From: Oegoconia quadripuncta
Lineage: Eukaryota; Arthropoda; Insecta; Lepidoptera; Autostichidae
Direction of reading: 5' to 3'
Length of the DNA stretch: 64,000 nt
Assembly: GCA_949316235.1 (NCBI GenBank)
Contig: OX438758.1
Coordinates: 5,861,731 to 5,925,730 of the forward strand
Part shown: piece after piece, positions 53,027-63,255 of the stretch
Position numbering within the stretch: the stretch's first letter is position 1
Layout: each line of letters begins with the position of its first letter
The notes under the pieces: generated by a model
Told to the model about the DNA's origin: nothing
Seen by the model: the letters and a program-made list of their open reading frames with translations, nothing else
The model's database searches: none
Translations under genes and position numbers: made by a program

Positions 53027-56000
53027 TCAATGACCAGCTTTCAAGCCAATAGCAGTTACAAACTTCCTAAAATCATTCCTAGCTAAAGGTTTTGTTAACA
53101 CATCAGCTAACTGTTCTTTAGTGGATACATATTTAACTTTAATTAAACCTTCCTCTACTTTCTGTTTGACAAAATTAAACTTTACATCAATATGTTTAAG
53201 TCTTTTCTGGTCTGGATTTTTTACACTTTTCATAGTACTCTGATTATCTTCGAAAATTGTTACAGTGTGTGTATTAATATTAAAATCTGACAACAATTTA
53301 ACAAGCCAACAAGCTTCCGCAGAAGCTTCACATAATGAAATTAATTCAGCTTCAGTAGTACTTAATGCTACTGTGGTTTGCTTCTTTGATCTCCATATTA
53401 CAGTGTTGTTATAGAGTTGAAATAAATAACCGGTAGTAGATTTCCTATCCGAATCCCTAGCAAAATCTGCATCAGCATACCCTACAAGAGGTGACAAAGT
53501 ATTATGATCTTTTTTAGAATAAATTAATGCATAATTGACAGTTTGTTTTACATAACGCAATACTCTTTTCAAAGCTTTCCACAAATTTTCATTAGGTTTT
53601 GATTGGAATCTGCTCAAGTAAGAAACTGAAATGGCTAAATCTGGTCGTGAACCCACTGTGGCATACATTAAAGATCCTATTAATGACCTACACTGATATT
53701 CATAACTCATGTCTACTATATTTTCATCATTCATTTTAAAATTCTGATCCATTGGTGTATCACTGCCTGTACAATTTTCCATATTATATTGCTCTAACAC
53801 ATTTTTCAAATATTTACTCTGGTTAACAATAATTTTTCCCGAACTTTTAGTTATAGAAATCCCTAAATATGTCAAATTATCTGTTCCCATATCTTTCATT
53901 CTAAACTGTGCCGATAAGAATGTCTTTACTGCTTCTATTTCCTGTATATGACTTCCACACAAAAGTAAATCATCGACATACAATAGTAGATAGAGATCTC
54001 CCTTACTATATAAACAGTAGTCATTTTCAGAACGCTTGAATCCATACCCAGTAATAACTTGATGAAACTTTTCATACCAGTATTTGGGAGACTTTTTCAA
54101 ACCATATAAAGATTTTGTTAATTTCAAAACATGTCCTTCTGGTAATAGCAGCCCTTCTGGCGGTTTTAAATAAACTTCTTCATCAATTCTCCCATACAAA
54201 AACGCTCCCTTCACATCCATCTGGTGTATATGGTAGTCTTTATTTACCGCTATAGATAATAGTATTCGTAAAGTTTGAAGTTTTAAAACAGGTGAATAAA
54301 TATCATCAATTTTGTCTTTCTGCTGAAACCCACGGACAACTAATCTTGCCTTGTAAATTTCCTTTTCCCCTACATCTTTCTTGGTGAATATCCACTTACT
54401 ATCTAATGGTTTTTGGTGTTTTGGTTGTGGTACGATCATCCATGTTTCACTTTCTTTCAATACTTTTATTTCCTCACATACTGCTTTCCTCCATTGTATC
54501 TTATCTTCTCTGTTTTCTATTTCTTCATAAGTGAATGGTACATCTTTCTGGTGTGTCGCCAATAGTGCAAATAGTGCTTCATCACTATCCTCATTCAAAT
54601 TTATTTCATAGTCTTCGTGCCATTTAGGTCTTTGTACTTTTCTTTTTTCTCTCCCTCTCTCTCGGCTTTCTAACTCTGTACTATCAGTGGTGTGCTCTTG
54701 TAACCTCTTCTCTTTCATATCTAGATTTCTCATTTCTGTATTTCTTTCTCTATATTCATCTAAACTCCCTTTTTCTGTCTCCTTATGCACAGCATCGGTA
54801 CTGCTAGAACATGGTAAGTAAACTTTATTTTCTTCCTTATATTGTGTTTCATCGAATATTACATTTCTCCCAATTACTGTTCTGTTTTCTTGTTCATCAT
54901 ACAGTCTATAACCTGAAATACTATAACCTATCATGATCATTTTTTTTCCTGGATTATCCAATTTTTGTCTTAACTGCTTAGGTACATGGTTATAGGCTAT
55001 GCTGCCAAATACACGCATGTGTGAGACATCTGGTTTTCTACCTTGCCATAATTCACATGGAGTTACTTCTTTTCCTAGAGTTGGACTTCTGTTTGTTACA
55101 TAGGCTGCATATAATACAGCATCTCCCCAAAACTCCTTTCCTAGAATAGAGTCCAATAATACTGTTCTTGCTTTTTCTATTAAAGTTCTGTTCATTCGTT
55201 CCGCGACTCCATTCATTTCCGGGTTGTATGGAACTGTGTACTGCATAACAATACCATTTTCCTCGCAGAATCTCTGAAATTCTTCTGACACATACTCACC
55301 CCCATTATCACAACGTAATTTTAACAGATTAGTACTGAAATGTTTGGTTACATGGAAATAATATTGCTTAAATTTATTGAAAACTTCAGATTTGTGAGTA
55401 ATAAGGTAAACCATGACGAAATGTGTGAAATCGTCTATGAACGTCACAAAGTATTTGTGACCCTCTCTACTATCAGGGCTAATTGGCCCACACACATCTG
55501 TATGTATTAATTCTAAAGGTTTTTTGGCTCTATATCCACTCTTATTAAAAGGTTGGCGGCACATTTTGCCTAACAAACATGCTTCACATAATGTATTGTC
55601 AATCCTATTATTTTTTAAAACCTCCAACCCATTTACCAAGTTTCTTTGAGTTAACATATTTAAATTTCTCATTCCCAAATGAGCATAACGCCTATGCCAT
55701 AAGTGTCCTACTTTATTAGACTCGTTACTTATTGAATAATTACTGTTAACCTGTTCGACCTCCATCTCAATAGTATATAAAGAGCCATCCTTGTTTCCAA
55801 TCATTATTAATTGATCAAAATCATATATCCGAACCTTTCCTTCAGAAAAACAAACCCTTAAACCATTGCTTACCATCTTAGATACTGACAACAAATTTTT
55901 TCGTAAATCAGGCACATAATACACATTTTTTATGGTACACATAGTGATTCTTTTGCCTACATAACATTTGACTCTGATGTTTCCAATACCTATTGCCTGT

Positions 56001-57166
56001 AACATCACTCCATTCTTGGCTGCTGCGATATTTTTAGGGAACTTTAATTCTATAAAGTCTGTAAATAAGTCCTTGCTGTTAATCAAATGGTCTGAGCACC
56101 CGGAGTCCACGCACCATACTAGTCTGTCACTGTTACATTGAGAATTATACACTTCACTTTCACATACAAACGCAACATCATGATCCAATTCCGCTGAATA
56201 TGACTGACGTCCTCTCCCTTGACCTTGTCCTGCTTGCTGTACATGTCCGCCACTGAATCCCAGTCCTCCTCGATGTCCTTGTCCTCTATTGTAGTTTCCA
56301 CGTCCATGATTATAATATCCTCGTACTTGGTTATTTCCTCGACCTCTATAGTAGTTTCTTTGCCCTTGATTGAAATTTCCCTGTCCTTGGTTGAAATTTC
56401 CCTGTCCTTGGTTGAAATTTCCCTGTCCTTGGTTGAAATTTCCCTGTCCTTGGTTGGAATTCCCTTGTCCTTGATAGGAGCGTTCTCCCATGCGACATTG
56501 GAATTTTTTGTGGCCTGGTTTCCCACATGTAAAACATAAAAAAGCATTATTTGAACTTGCTGGCTTTCTTGTTTGATTACTTAAAAGTTTCTTCCTTTTT
56601 TCTTCTTCTCCCAGCAACCTGTTCTTGACAAAATCCACTTTTAATTCTTCTAATGTTTCCAACGCAGTGATTATGTTCTCGTATGATTTTGGCATAGAAA
56701 GTAGGATGTAATTAACTTTTTCTTCTTCACTCAAACTTGTATCGGCTTCTTGTAACTCATTGAACAATTCTTCCATTTTCACAAAATGATCTAGTAATGG
56801 CGTGTCTTCTGAATAATGAATCTCAGAGAGCCTCCTTCTTATAAACAATTTGGAACGCATTCCTTTCCTTTGAAAATTTTCTTTTAAAGAATGAAACATG
56901 TGATATGCAGAATTTCTTTTAATATATTCTATGTGACTGTCTGCCACGCCGGCGATAATCAAGGCTTGGGCCTTTGCTTCATTCCTAATTACATCTCGTG
57001 GGGAGTCATCCTTACAATAGGACGGGTCATCAATGGCTTCCAAAACCCCATTTTCTCTTAATACACTCCGCATTCGAAACGCCCACGTACTAAAGTTTGC
57101 CCCTGCAAACGGGCTGATGGCATATTTTTCCCGCCATGACATTTTCAATAACAAGCACACGTGCAA
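53027..57166 (-). CDS. Copia gag-pol polyprotein, intact
   Basis: 1379 residues in one frame; Met9 (MSWREKY) is an equally likely start. Gag covers about 9-320, with a CCHC zinc knuckle at 211-224 (CFTCGKPGHKKFQC) and about five GQGNFNQ repeats at 232-268. The aspartic protease DSG lies at 354-356 (VWCVDSGCSDHL). The integrase has the HHCC finger at about 488-530, then Asp557, Asp620 and Glu656 (IHTDVCGP, LRCDNGGEY, GVAERMNR). Reverse transcriptase covers about 890-1130, with DVKGAFLYG and the YVDDLLL active site at 1063-1066. RNase H is near the C-terminus (GYADADFARD, STTEAELISL, FEDNQST). The order protease-integrase-RT-RNase H is diagnostic of Copia. The stop lies inside the polypurine tract. 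No frame damage is visible. Confidence 0.96.
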   Translation of the reverse strand: MHVCLLLKMSWREKYAISPFAGANFSTWAFRMRSVLRENGVLEAIDDPSYCKDDSPRDVIRNEAKAQALIIAGVADSHIEYIKRNSAYHMFHSLKENFQRKGMRSKLFIRRRLSEIHYSEDTPLLDHFVKMEELFNELQEADTSLSEEEKVNYILLSMPKSYENIITALETLEELKVDFVKNRLLGEEEKRKKLLSNQTRKPASSNNAFLCFTCGKPGHKKFQCRMGERSYQGQGNSNQGQGNFNQGQGNFNQGQGNFNQGQGNFNQGQRNYYRGRGNNQVRGYYNHGRGNYNRGQGHRGGLGFSGGHVQQAGQGQGRGRQSYSAELDHDVAFVCESEVYNSQCNSDRLVWCVDSGCSDHLINSKDLFTDFIELKFPKNIAAAKNGVMLQAIGIGNIRVKCYVGKRITMCTIKNVYYVPDLRKNLLSVSKMVSNGLRVCFSEGKVRIYDFDQLIMIGNKDGSLYTIEMEVEQVNSNYSISNESNKVGHLWHRRYAHLGMRNLNMLTQRNLVNGLEVLKNNRIDNTLCEACLLGKMCRQPFNKSGYRAKKPLELIHTDVCGPISPDSREGHKYFVTFIDDFTHFVMVYLITHKSEVFNKFKQYYFHVTKHFSTNLLKLRCDNGGEYVSEEFQRFCEENGIVMQYTVPYNPEMNGVAERMNRTLIEKARTVLLDSILGKEFWGDAVLYAAYVTNRSPTLGKEVTPCELWQGRKPDVSHMRVFGSIAYNHVPKQLRQKLDNPGKKMIMIGYSISGYRLYDEQENRTVIGRNVIFDETQYKEENKVYLPCSSSTDAVHKETEKGSLDEYRERNTEMRNLDMKEKRLQEHTTDSTELESRERGREKRKVQRPKWHEDYEINLNEDSDEALFALLATHQKDVPFTYEEIENREDKIQWRKAVCEEIKVLKESETWMIVPQPKHQKPLDSKWIFTKKDVGEKEIYKARLVVRGFQQKDKIDDIYSPVLKLQTLRILLSIAVNKDYHIHQMDVKGAFLYGRIDEEVYLKPPEGLLLPEGHVLKLTKSLYGLKKSPKYWYEKFHQVITGYGFKRSENDYCLYSKGDLYLLLYVDDLLLCGSHIQEIEAVKTFLSAQFRMKDMGTDNLTYLGISITKSSGKIIVNQSKYLKNVLEQYNMENCTGSDTPMDQNFKMNDENIVDMSYEYQCRSLIGSLMYATVGSRPDLAISVSYLSRFQSKPNENLWKALKRVLRYVKQTVNYALIYSKKDHNTLSPLVGYADADFARDSDRKSTTGYLFQLYNNTVIWRSKKQTTVALSTTEAELISLCEASAEACWLVKLLSDFNINTHTVTIFEDNQSTMKSVKNPDQKRLKHIDVKFNFVKQKVEEGLIKVKYVSTKEQLADVLTKPLARNDFRKFVTAIGLKAGH

Positions 57167-57189
57167 ACAACTTCAACAAAAATTAACCA

Positions 57190-57207
57190 AACCACGCTCT
57201 GCTACCA
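57190..57207 (-). promoter_or_regulatory. primer binding site, initiator-Met tRNA type
   Basis: One base after the 5' LTR, the element's strand reads TGGTAGCAGAGCGTGGTT. This is complementary to the 3' end of an insect initiator tRNA (...CUCUGCUACCA) over at least 11 bases, then partly. The match to tRNA-iMet is from general knowledge. Confidence 0.75.
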
Positions 57208-57208
57208 C

Positions 57209-57429
57209 TGTTATGGTTTGTTGTTGACTATCGCGGCTGGCGAATAAAATGTCTCTTGTATTTAAATCATTCCTTTAATTAAGTTTCTAGTACTTATTTA
57301 TTCCAAACACAAAAATAATAACTTCCATCTTTTACCATTTTAGAACCAGAGACTATTATAGACTCTTATAATAAAAACTTATGCATAAGATGCTATGGCT
57401 TGGAAGGGTGGACATTGGTCCCTTTAATA
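57209..57429 (-). repeat. 5' LTR of the Copia element
   Basis: Same 221 bases as 52799-53019 by eye. Would carry promoter and polyadenylation signals for the element. Confidence 0.93.
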
Positions 57430-57557
57430 AAAACAGCCATAACTCGGGTAAACATGTCAGTATTCATCACACAAACATATGCTCCTAGCGGGATTCGGAC
57501 CCGCAACCTTTTGGTATAGTGGTCAGAGTTGCTAACCACTACACCAAAGAGTCGTTT
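57430..57557 (-). repeat. SINE family A, head half, split by Copia
   Basis: AAAACAGCCATAACTCGGGT to the head on the - strand (GACTCTTTGGTGTAGTGGTT, B box GGGTCCGAATCCCGC). Joins 52675-52798. Confidence 0.85.
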
Positions 57558-57648
57558 AAATGATTCAAACATCACCATTCAACAGCGCGGGAAGGCCTAA
57601 ACGCTTATGTTTGGGATATCGCTCTGACCACACCATCTGGGATATAAA

Positions 57649-57990
57649 GACGACCTGTTTGGTGTAGTGGTTAGCAACTCTGACCACTATACCAAAAGGT
57701 TGCGGATTCGAATCTTACTAGGGGCATATGTTTGTGTGATGAATACGGACATGTGTACCCGAGTTATCGATGTTTTCATTTATATGATTCAAATTTTAAA
57801 GGAGATAGCTGAGAGGTTGGACTTGTTCTCATGTCTTCTGAGTGAATTCACAAAAGTCGCGCTATATGTTGTATGTTATATAAGCAGCTAATCATTGGTA
57901 TGCCTAAATAATCTACCGTAATAAAATAAATAAATAAATAAAAATAAAATAATATACCATCTGATATCGACAACACAAGCCTATAGTTGC
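57649..57990 (+). repeat. SINE family A interrupted by about 170 bp
   Basis: Head and body 57649-57779 (GACGACCTGTTTGGTGTAGT, ATGTTTGTGTGATGAATA). The tail resumes at about 57951 (ATACCATCTGATATCGACAA, CACAAGCCTATAGTTGC). The interruption has no recognised identity and ends in (AATAA)n-like repeats, compatible with a small retroelement. Confidence 0.7.
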
Positions 57991-58360
57991 TTACTGCTTA
58001 TAAAAAATGAAGTCAAGTAGGTAACAACATTTTTATATGCCACCGAAATACTTGGAATATCTCTACCCAACCCATGTGACATAAAAATCGTGATAAAGGC
58101 ATTGTGTTTTCATTGGTTGTTTGTCTGTCCGTAATTTGATGGATGTTTTAACGAGACGCCAATACCTACACCAATTTCCATAAGATAAATGAGTTTTATC
58201 TATGGCAGGTCACGGCCACACATATAAATGTTATTAAATACATCGATAACAAGATGTAAGTATATGTAACTTCTCTCTGAGAAATAAATTTAGTTATGGT
58301 GTACGAGTATTCAAGCTTCGACTACTAATTAGATACAGGGTGTGTAGTTACTTGCATTTA

Positions 58361-58794
58361 TATTGGGTCTTTACCTATGAAATTGGAGTTTTTTTTCTTC
58401 GTTAATCATAATGTACCAATTCCTGCGATTTTCAAAGCTATATCCAAATTTGTTTTTTATTTGGAAAATGGAATATTATTTCAAGGTTTCACATGAAATA
58501 TTTTTAAATTTCTGGGCTAAATCACATAATAAAAAAAATTTGAACAGAGCTCTTTTCATGTGCTTCCCATAATCATTTCTTAGATTCGCTGTCACTTTCA
58601 TAAATCGGTTACTTTTAAAAATTAACGATGCCTATACTTAATTTAATGTTATCCGATAATCACACAAAGTTTAGCTAAATTTGGATTTTGGAATTTAAAT
58701 TTGGAAAAAAAAATCAAAAATGTTTGTATGGAGTAAACAGTCTTAATGAAATTCTTCATACAAAACGCCAATTTCATAGGTAAGGACCTAATAT
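58361..58794 (-). mobile_element. MITE with ACCTATGAAATTGG-type inverted ends
   Basis: TATTGGGTCTTTACCTATGA at the left and TTTCATAGGTAAGGACCTAA at the right. The body is the reverse complement of 26159-26842 without its 265-bp insert. Confidence 0.75.
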
Positions 58795-59631
58795 TTTTGT
58801 ATCTACTTGCATATATAAGTTTGGTTGTTATGTGGGAATCTGTCGAAGACCACATCCAATAAAAAAGTAATGGTGTTCCTAGTCTCGCCCGATTGCCGTA
58901 CATCGACAGTGCGATGGCCAGCCGTTCCATCCATTCTTCTATCTTCCAATACGGACTGTCGAGCCAGGAGTTTCGGTACTTCTACTTCCCTTGGGGCAGG
59001 ATGTTAACACGACCTAACCAACTCGACCTCAGCACCACACTATTCTGTAAAAGCGAAAGTGTCCGCATTAATAACGATCTGTCTAGGCATTCAATCCGAG
59101 CGACCCACGGATCCGATGCATTGGCCGACTAATCCGTGATGACAATTCGACTGAAAAATAAATTTTTATTAATCATACTCGGAAAGTAGGTCTGAAGTTT
59201 CCAAAGAAGCGGGTTGATAGTAATACTTTTCAGCCCTAGGGAGAGTGGCTTTCAACTGACAGCTGTCAAATAAAAAAAAAACTAGTTCTATTTTCAAATT
59301 TCTATTGATCCATGTTCCAACTTTCTCTGCAGCCCACTCAATTACAGCGCGATGTAAAATTGAATAACACAAAGTTAAGTATTAAATTAGGAATATATAT
59401 TTATAAATGGCTTTATTATAATTTAGTTTAAACTATTTCTTTAAAATAACATAGATTTGGGCAAAATATTTACCATTTTCTCAATGATGAAAATGAAAAA
59501 TAATGGCAGCTAGCCGGCCACAGAAAAGGAAACAAAATAGACGGGAAAGCGGCAATCCGATTTTCATTTGTTTTTTCGAGTTGTAGAGTTTTGTTTTTTT
59601 TCCGTATAGTGGAGATTTGTATTAACACAAT
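58795..59631. other. no confident feature; possible retroelement remnant
   Basis: Overlapping frames at 58825-59132 (SRSIHSSIFQYGLSSQEFRY) are GC-richer than the flanks and could be a LINE remnant; nothing is recognised with confidence. Confidence 0.3.
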
Positions 59632-59757
59632 GAGTTCATCTGATTCAGATATGGATTTTACTTTCACAGTGTTTACCTCGGGTTAAAGACTTATTTAGTC
59701 TCGAAACGGGGTTTGGCGCCCGAGCGTAGCGATACAATATCTGAATCAGATGAACTC
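59632..59757. repeat. perfect 21-bp inverted repeat, 84-bp spacer
   Basis: GAGTTCATCTGATTCAGATA then T at 59632-59652 is exactly reverse-complemented at 59737-59757. The spacer contains GTCTCGAAACGGGGTTTGGC. Possible MITE ends or hairpin. Confidence 0.7.
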
Positions 59758-59877
59758 AAACTCAAAGTATTTATTGCATATCACAGTGGTTCATAAATAC
59801 ATACAGTTGTTCGGTACATTAAGTAGTATCATGTGACACCCTGTTAGGGCACAAGCAATTTGAGAGAGCACGACAAT

Positions 59878-59957
59878 CGACCACATCGTCACTTTCCATC
59901 AGGTGAGATTGTGGTCAAACGCGTATCCAGTCAATCATAAAAAAAAAAAAAAAAAAA
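59878..59957 (+). repeat. Jockey-like LINE 3' UTR with poly(A)
   Basis: CACATCGTCACTTTCCATCA then GGTGAGATTGTGGTCAAACG, CAGTCAATCAT and about 19 A. Matches the tail at 1290-1355. Confidence 0.65.
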
Positions 59958-60609
59958 TCTTAGGCTTATTATGTATTTACATATTTTTTTGTTACAATTA
60001 CTTGGGTTATATTGGTTGTATTTATGTTTATATACCTACTTTTGAATTATTAATATATGAACTTAATATATACCTACTAATAATACTTTCATCCCTAGGA
60101 TAACAATGTACTATTGTATTGTTTTGGGGAGACAAAGAGACCGAACGAAAAAATAAATAAAATGGTTTGTTGTGAAGGTTTGACGAAATGATCGACAACT
60201 CATGTACCTGTACTAATATAATACCTAAACTATACTTAAATTGAAAATTTAGAAAACCCCCCAGAAAACAAATGATTATAGACCAAAAAAACTCTGTTAA
60301 AAGCTTCGGAACGGCTTAACCGATTTCTATCAAACATGGCTAAGTAGAACCTATCTCGTTTAATATTAAATATAAAAACTTAGACATCCCTCGGAAAGCC
60401 TATGATAGTCATCGAAATACACTAAAAAGCGTGCAAAGCTATGGAGACGCTATTATGTTAATTTATTTTTCTCAATTTTTTATTAATTTTTACATAAAAT
60501 AGTAGGTCTTACGCAGTATCAATAAAGAGTGGTTGAGGGTTCGGAGTAAGTGCGTGTTCACCTTCGGCCTCATCATTACTTAATACTCGTATCAGGTGTG
60601 ATTGTGTTC

Positions 60610-61040
60610 ATGAAACATCATTTATGGGACACTGTATACGCTTTTATAACCTTATACCTGAGAATATCATTAATCTAAATGAAAAACAATTTAAAAACCA
60701 TGTCAAAACAACATTAACAAAAAAAGGTTATTACAAAATTAGTACCTACCTGAATGACAAAAACGCTTGGTATAGTTCGTCCAGCTCCCAGAAATTATAA
60801 AATTGTATTAGTTGTATGCTTTTATATATAAAAAAAAAGAAAAGAAAACGATCTTGTGGGTTTCTTGCGCCGCTTCTTTTCCCACAGATGATTTCCCTTT
60901 CCGAAGCGGTAGTAGCTTGGACATACCTACTGACTGACCGAAAATGATTAAATAGATGATTAGTAGATTTAAATTGACATTCAACAAATGATATCATGTA
61001 TCTTACGTTGAAATAAATGCTTGAAGTTTGAAGTTTGAAT
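60610..61040 (+). pseudogene. CR1-like LINE 3' end, second subfamily
   Basis: Translation remnants YTLLYN/IRFYNLIPENIINLNEKQ, then FKNHVKTTLTKKGYYKISTY, LNDKNAW. The UTR has GGGTTTCTTGCGCCGCTTCT and ends GAAATAAATGCTTGAAGTTT with (TTTGAAG)n. Confidence 0.7.
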
Positions 61041-61496
61041 CAAAAATCTAATCTTCCCATGGAAAGCGATGAAAATCACCCCACGGGAGATACTTTTTTA
61101 GAGCTTACTGTACATACAAATGAGTACGTCCCGCGCCCTAGTTTATAAATTACACAGATAAGTGATAACTTCACATTGACTTGTTGGAGTCGGAAGATAT
61201 GTTACTGTAATAATTATCCATTTATTTAACTTTGTAGATCACAGTAGTATCTTACTTACCTAATATTTGCAGGCACTTGCAAAGTTGTCGTGGCTCTTAT
61301 ACCATCTGCAGGTAATATCATTTTTCTTTATGTCGCTGGTAGATGGGCTTTCTAGTTAGAGGAAGCTGTGGCCCGCTGTGGCCCAGCTGCAGATGTATAT
61401 GTAAACAAACACTAACCAAATTGGTAATTACTAATCAATTTATATGGAAAACTTTAAGTGGCTTTAATTTTATTCGTGTTTAAAGAAAATAAATAA
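61041..61496. other. intergenic, nothing recognised
   Basis: AT-rich, no frame or repeat assigned. Confidence 0.4.
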
Positions 61497-61764
61497 ATAA
61501 TAAAAATATCCTTGGACATACACACATACTATCTAGTTCGACTTTAAGCAACTATAGGCTTGTGTTGTGGATACCAGATGGTAGATATACTACATAAATA
61601 CATATTTTTTTTGTAAATAAATACTTATTATAAATGAAAACATCCACAACTCGGGTACACATGTCTGTATTCATCATCTAAACATATGCTCTAGCGGGAT
61701 TCGAACCCGCGACCATTTGGTACAGTGGTCAGAGTTTCTAACCACTACACCAAACAGGTCGTCC
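61497..61764 (-). repeat. tRNA-derived SINE family A, full length
   Basis: On the - strand: GACGACCTGTTTGGTGTAGT, B box GGTTCGAATCC, CATTTATAATAAGTATTTAT and CATCTGGTATCCACAACACA. All parts present. Confidence 0.87.
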
Positions 61765-62253
61765 TCGACCTTGTTCGGAAATAGAAACTAATTAAAAGCT
61801 TAGATATTCAATACCATAACAATTTTCTCATAAAATTTCACGACGATTGGTCTCGTTTGTTCGTTTGTAAACGCTTTATTTTACAAAAAGACAATACATT
61901 AATTTTGCATTGATTCCGAATTTGAGTACAACGGTTTGCTTTTGTGATTCTTTTTTGTTCTTATCCCTTTCATTGTACCATTTCGCAGTTACATACTTAT
62001 TCGTAATGCCTACTTATCTGACCTAACTATTATTGCTGTGTCCATGTTTATACATTGGCGACGATTTTTTATAAGCATTGTTTTTACTGACAGGTTTTTG
62101 TATTTCGTTTAATAAGTAAGTCTGTAAATGTTCCAAAAAGTAAATTTGAGGACTCCCGTGAAAATGTTTTAAGAGGGTTTATAATGTTTTAAGAGGGTAG
62201 GGTCCAGTGGCGCAGTCATTGGATGAATTAAGACTTCTTTTTAAATACAGAAT

Positions 62254-62403
62254 AAATCAAAAAAATCGCTCTGACTCGAGAAGCCTGAAAGCTAATTTAT
62301 AAGTAATACCTAAATAGCTTTGATAACAGTTATTTTCCAGAATTCGCGATAAAAAAAAATAATTTGAAATTCTCGAGTGCAGGTCAGAGCGATTTTTTGA
62401 TTT
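62254..62403. mobile_element. 150-bp MITE with AAATCAAAAAATCGCTCTGAC ends
   Basis: AAATCAAAAAAATCGCTCTG at the left is mirrored by GTCAGAGCGATTTTTTGATT at the right. A broken relative lies at 314-761. Confidence 0.65.
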
Positions 62404-62741
62404 ATGAGAATTTATGTTTATATCTTTATTTAGTGACGTCCTAAGGCTGATATGGATGACGAAGTATCTATTACGAGTCGACTGTACTGCAGGTACTGTC
62501 AGCAGTAAAGCGTACTCATTACGCTGCATGATGATACGCTTTGAGCTGCTTCTGTCGGACCGTACATCTGAAGTTGAAGATGTATTCAAGTTTTTTTTTT
62601 AATCTTTATTTATTTATAGAGGGTTTTATCTATAAGATCTGTTCAAGTTGTGTAATGTTTCAGATTCCCTTGTGATGACGTCCAACAATGTCACCTATGT
62701 TTACTGTACGTATTGACTTGGTTTTTTTATGTGGATAGTGG

Positions 62742-63245
62742 ATGACTGTATGCATGAGAGATGGAGAGCAATCGGCACATCATATCTTATGGGAATGTGA
62801 AAATTGGAGTAAGGAGCGCGAACTCATGCTTGACGACCTAAATTCAGAAATCCGTCCGGTATTCTACGGCGATCTGGTTTTAAACAGACATCACTTCCGA
62901 GCTTTCAAGCGTTTTTGCCATTCGTAATACTGGCACTATTACTCGCGGTAGCCTTCTGCTACCGCCACGCTCACTGCATCTAGGCGCAGTCCATGGTGTA
63001 TACGAAAGCAGGAGGCCGAGCTTCACTCGCCCTCCTTCCCCATAGGGATGGCCCTAGTGCCATGTTGCATTTCATTGGCTACACTCCCATTTGCAAAGGG
63101 GAGAAGTTGGAAACCTTTTACTTACACACCCTAATTCTTTCTTTAATTAGCCTGGGGTCCAAGGTAGCAATAGAGTCACGTAGCGCACCGTCTACCTTCA
63201 GTAGGCGCCATGTCGAGTACCACTGTCGATCATAGAAAGAAAGAA
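62742..63245 (+). pseudogene. R1-like LINE C-terminus and 3' UTR
   Basis: The frame 62742-62927 encodes EQSAHHILWECENWSKEREL, then MLDDLNSEIRPVFYGDL and FRAFKRFCHS with a stop, the C-terminal H-x-L-W-E-C block of R1-type elements. A GC-richer 3' UTR follows, up to a (GAAA)n run at 63236-63255. 5'-truncated. Confidence 0.7.
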
Positions 63246-63255
63246 AGAAAGAAAG

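Larger units (their letters stand above)
52799..57429 (-). mobile_element. full-length Ty1/Copia retrotransposon, LTRs identical by eye
   Basis: Two 221-bp LTRs (52799-53019 and 57209-57429) appear identical along their full length. A 5-bp target duplication AAAAC lies at 52794-52798 and 57430-57434, inside a SINE. The 4631-bp element has a polypurine tract and a tRNA-primer site in the expected places and one uninterrupted gag-pol frame. Identical LTRs imply very recent insertion, so the copy may be active and polymorphic. Confidence 0.95.

Noticed and set aside
56119..56547. Frames overlapping the Copia gag repeats on both strands
   Set aside because: Shadows of the GQGNFNQ repeat coding region in other frames.
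58825..59132. Overlapping 60- and 79-codon frames on the + strand
   Set aside because: No family recognised and no splice or start context; listed only as a possible remnant.
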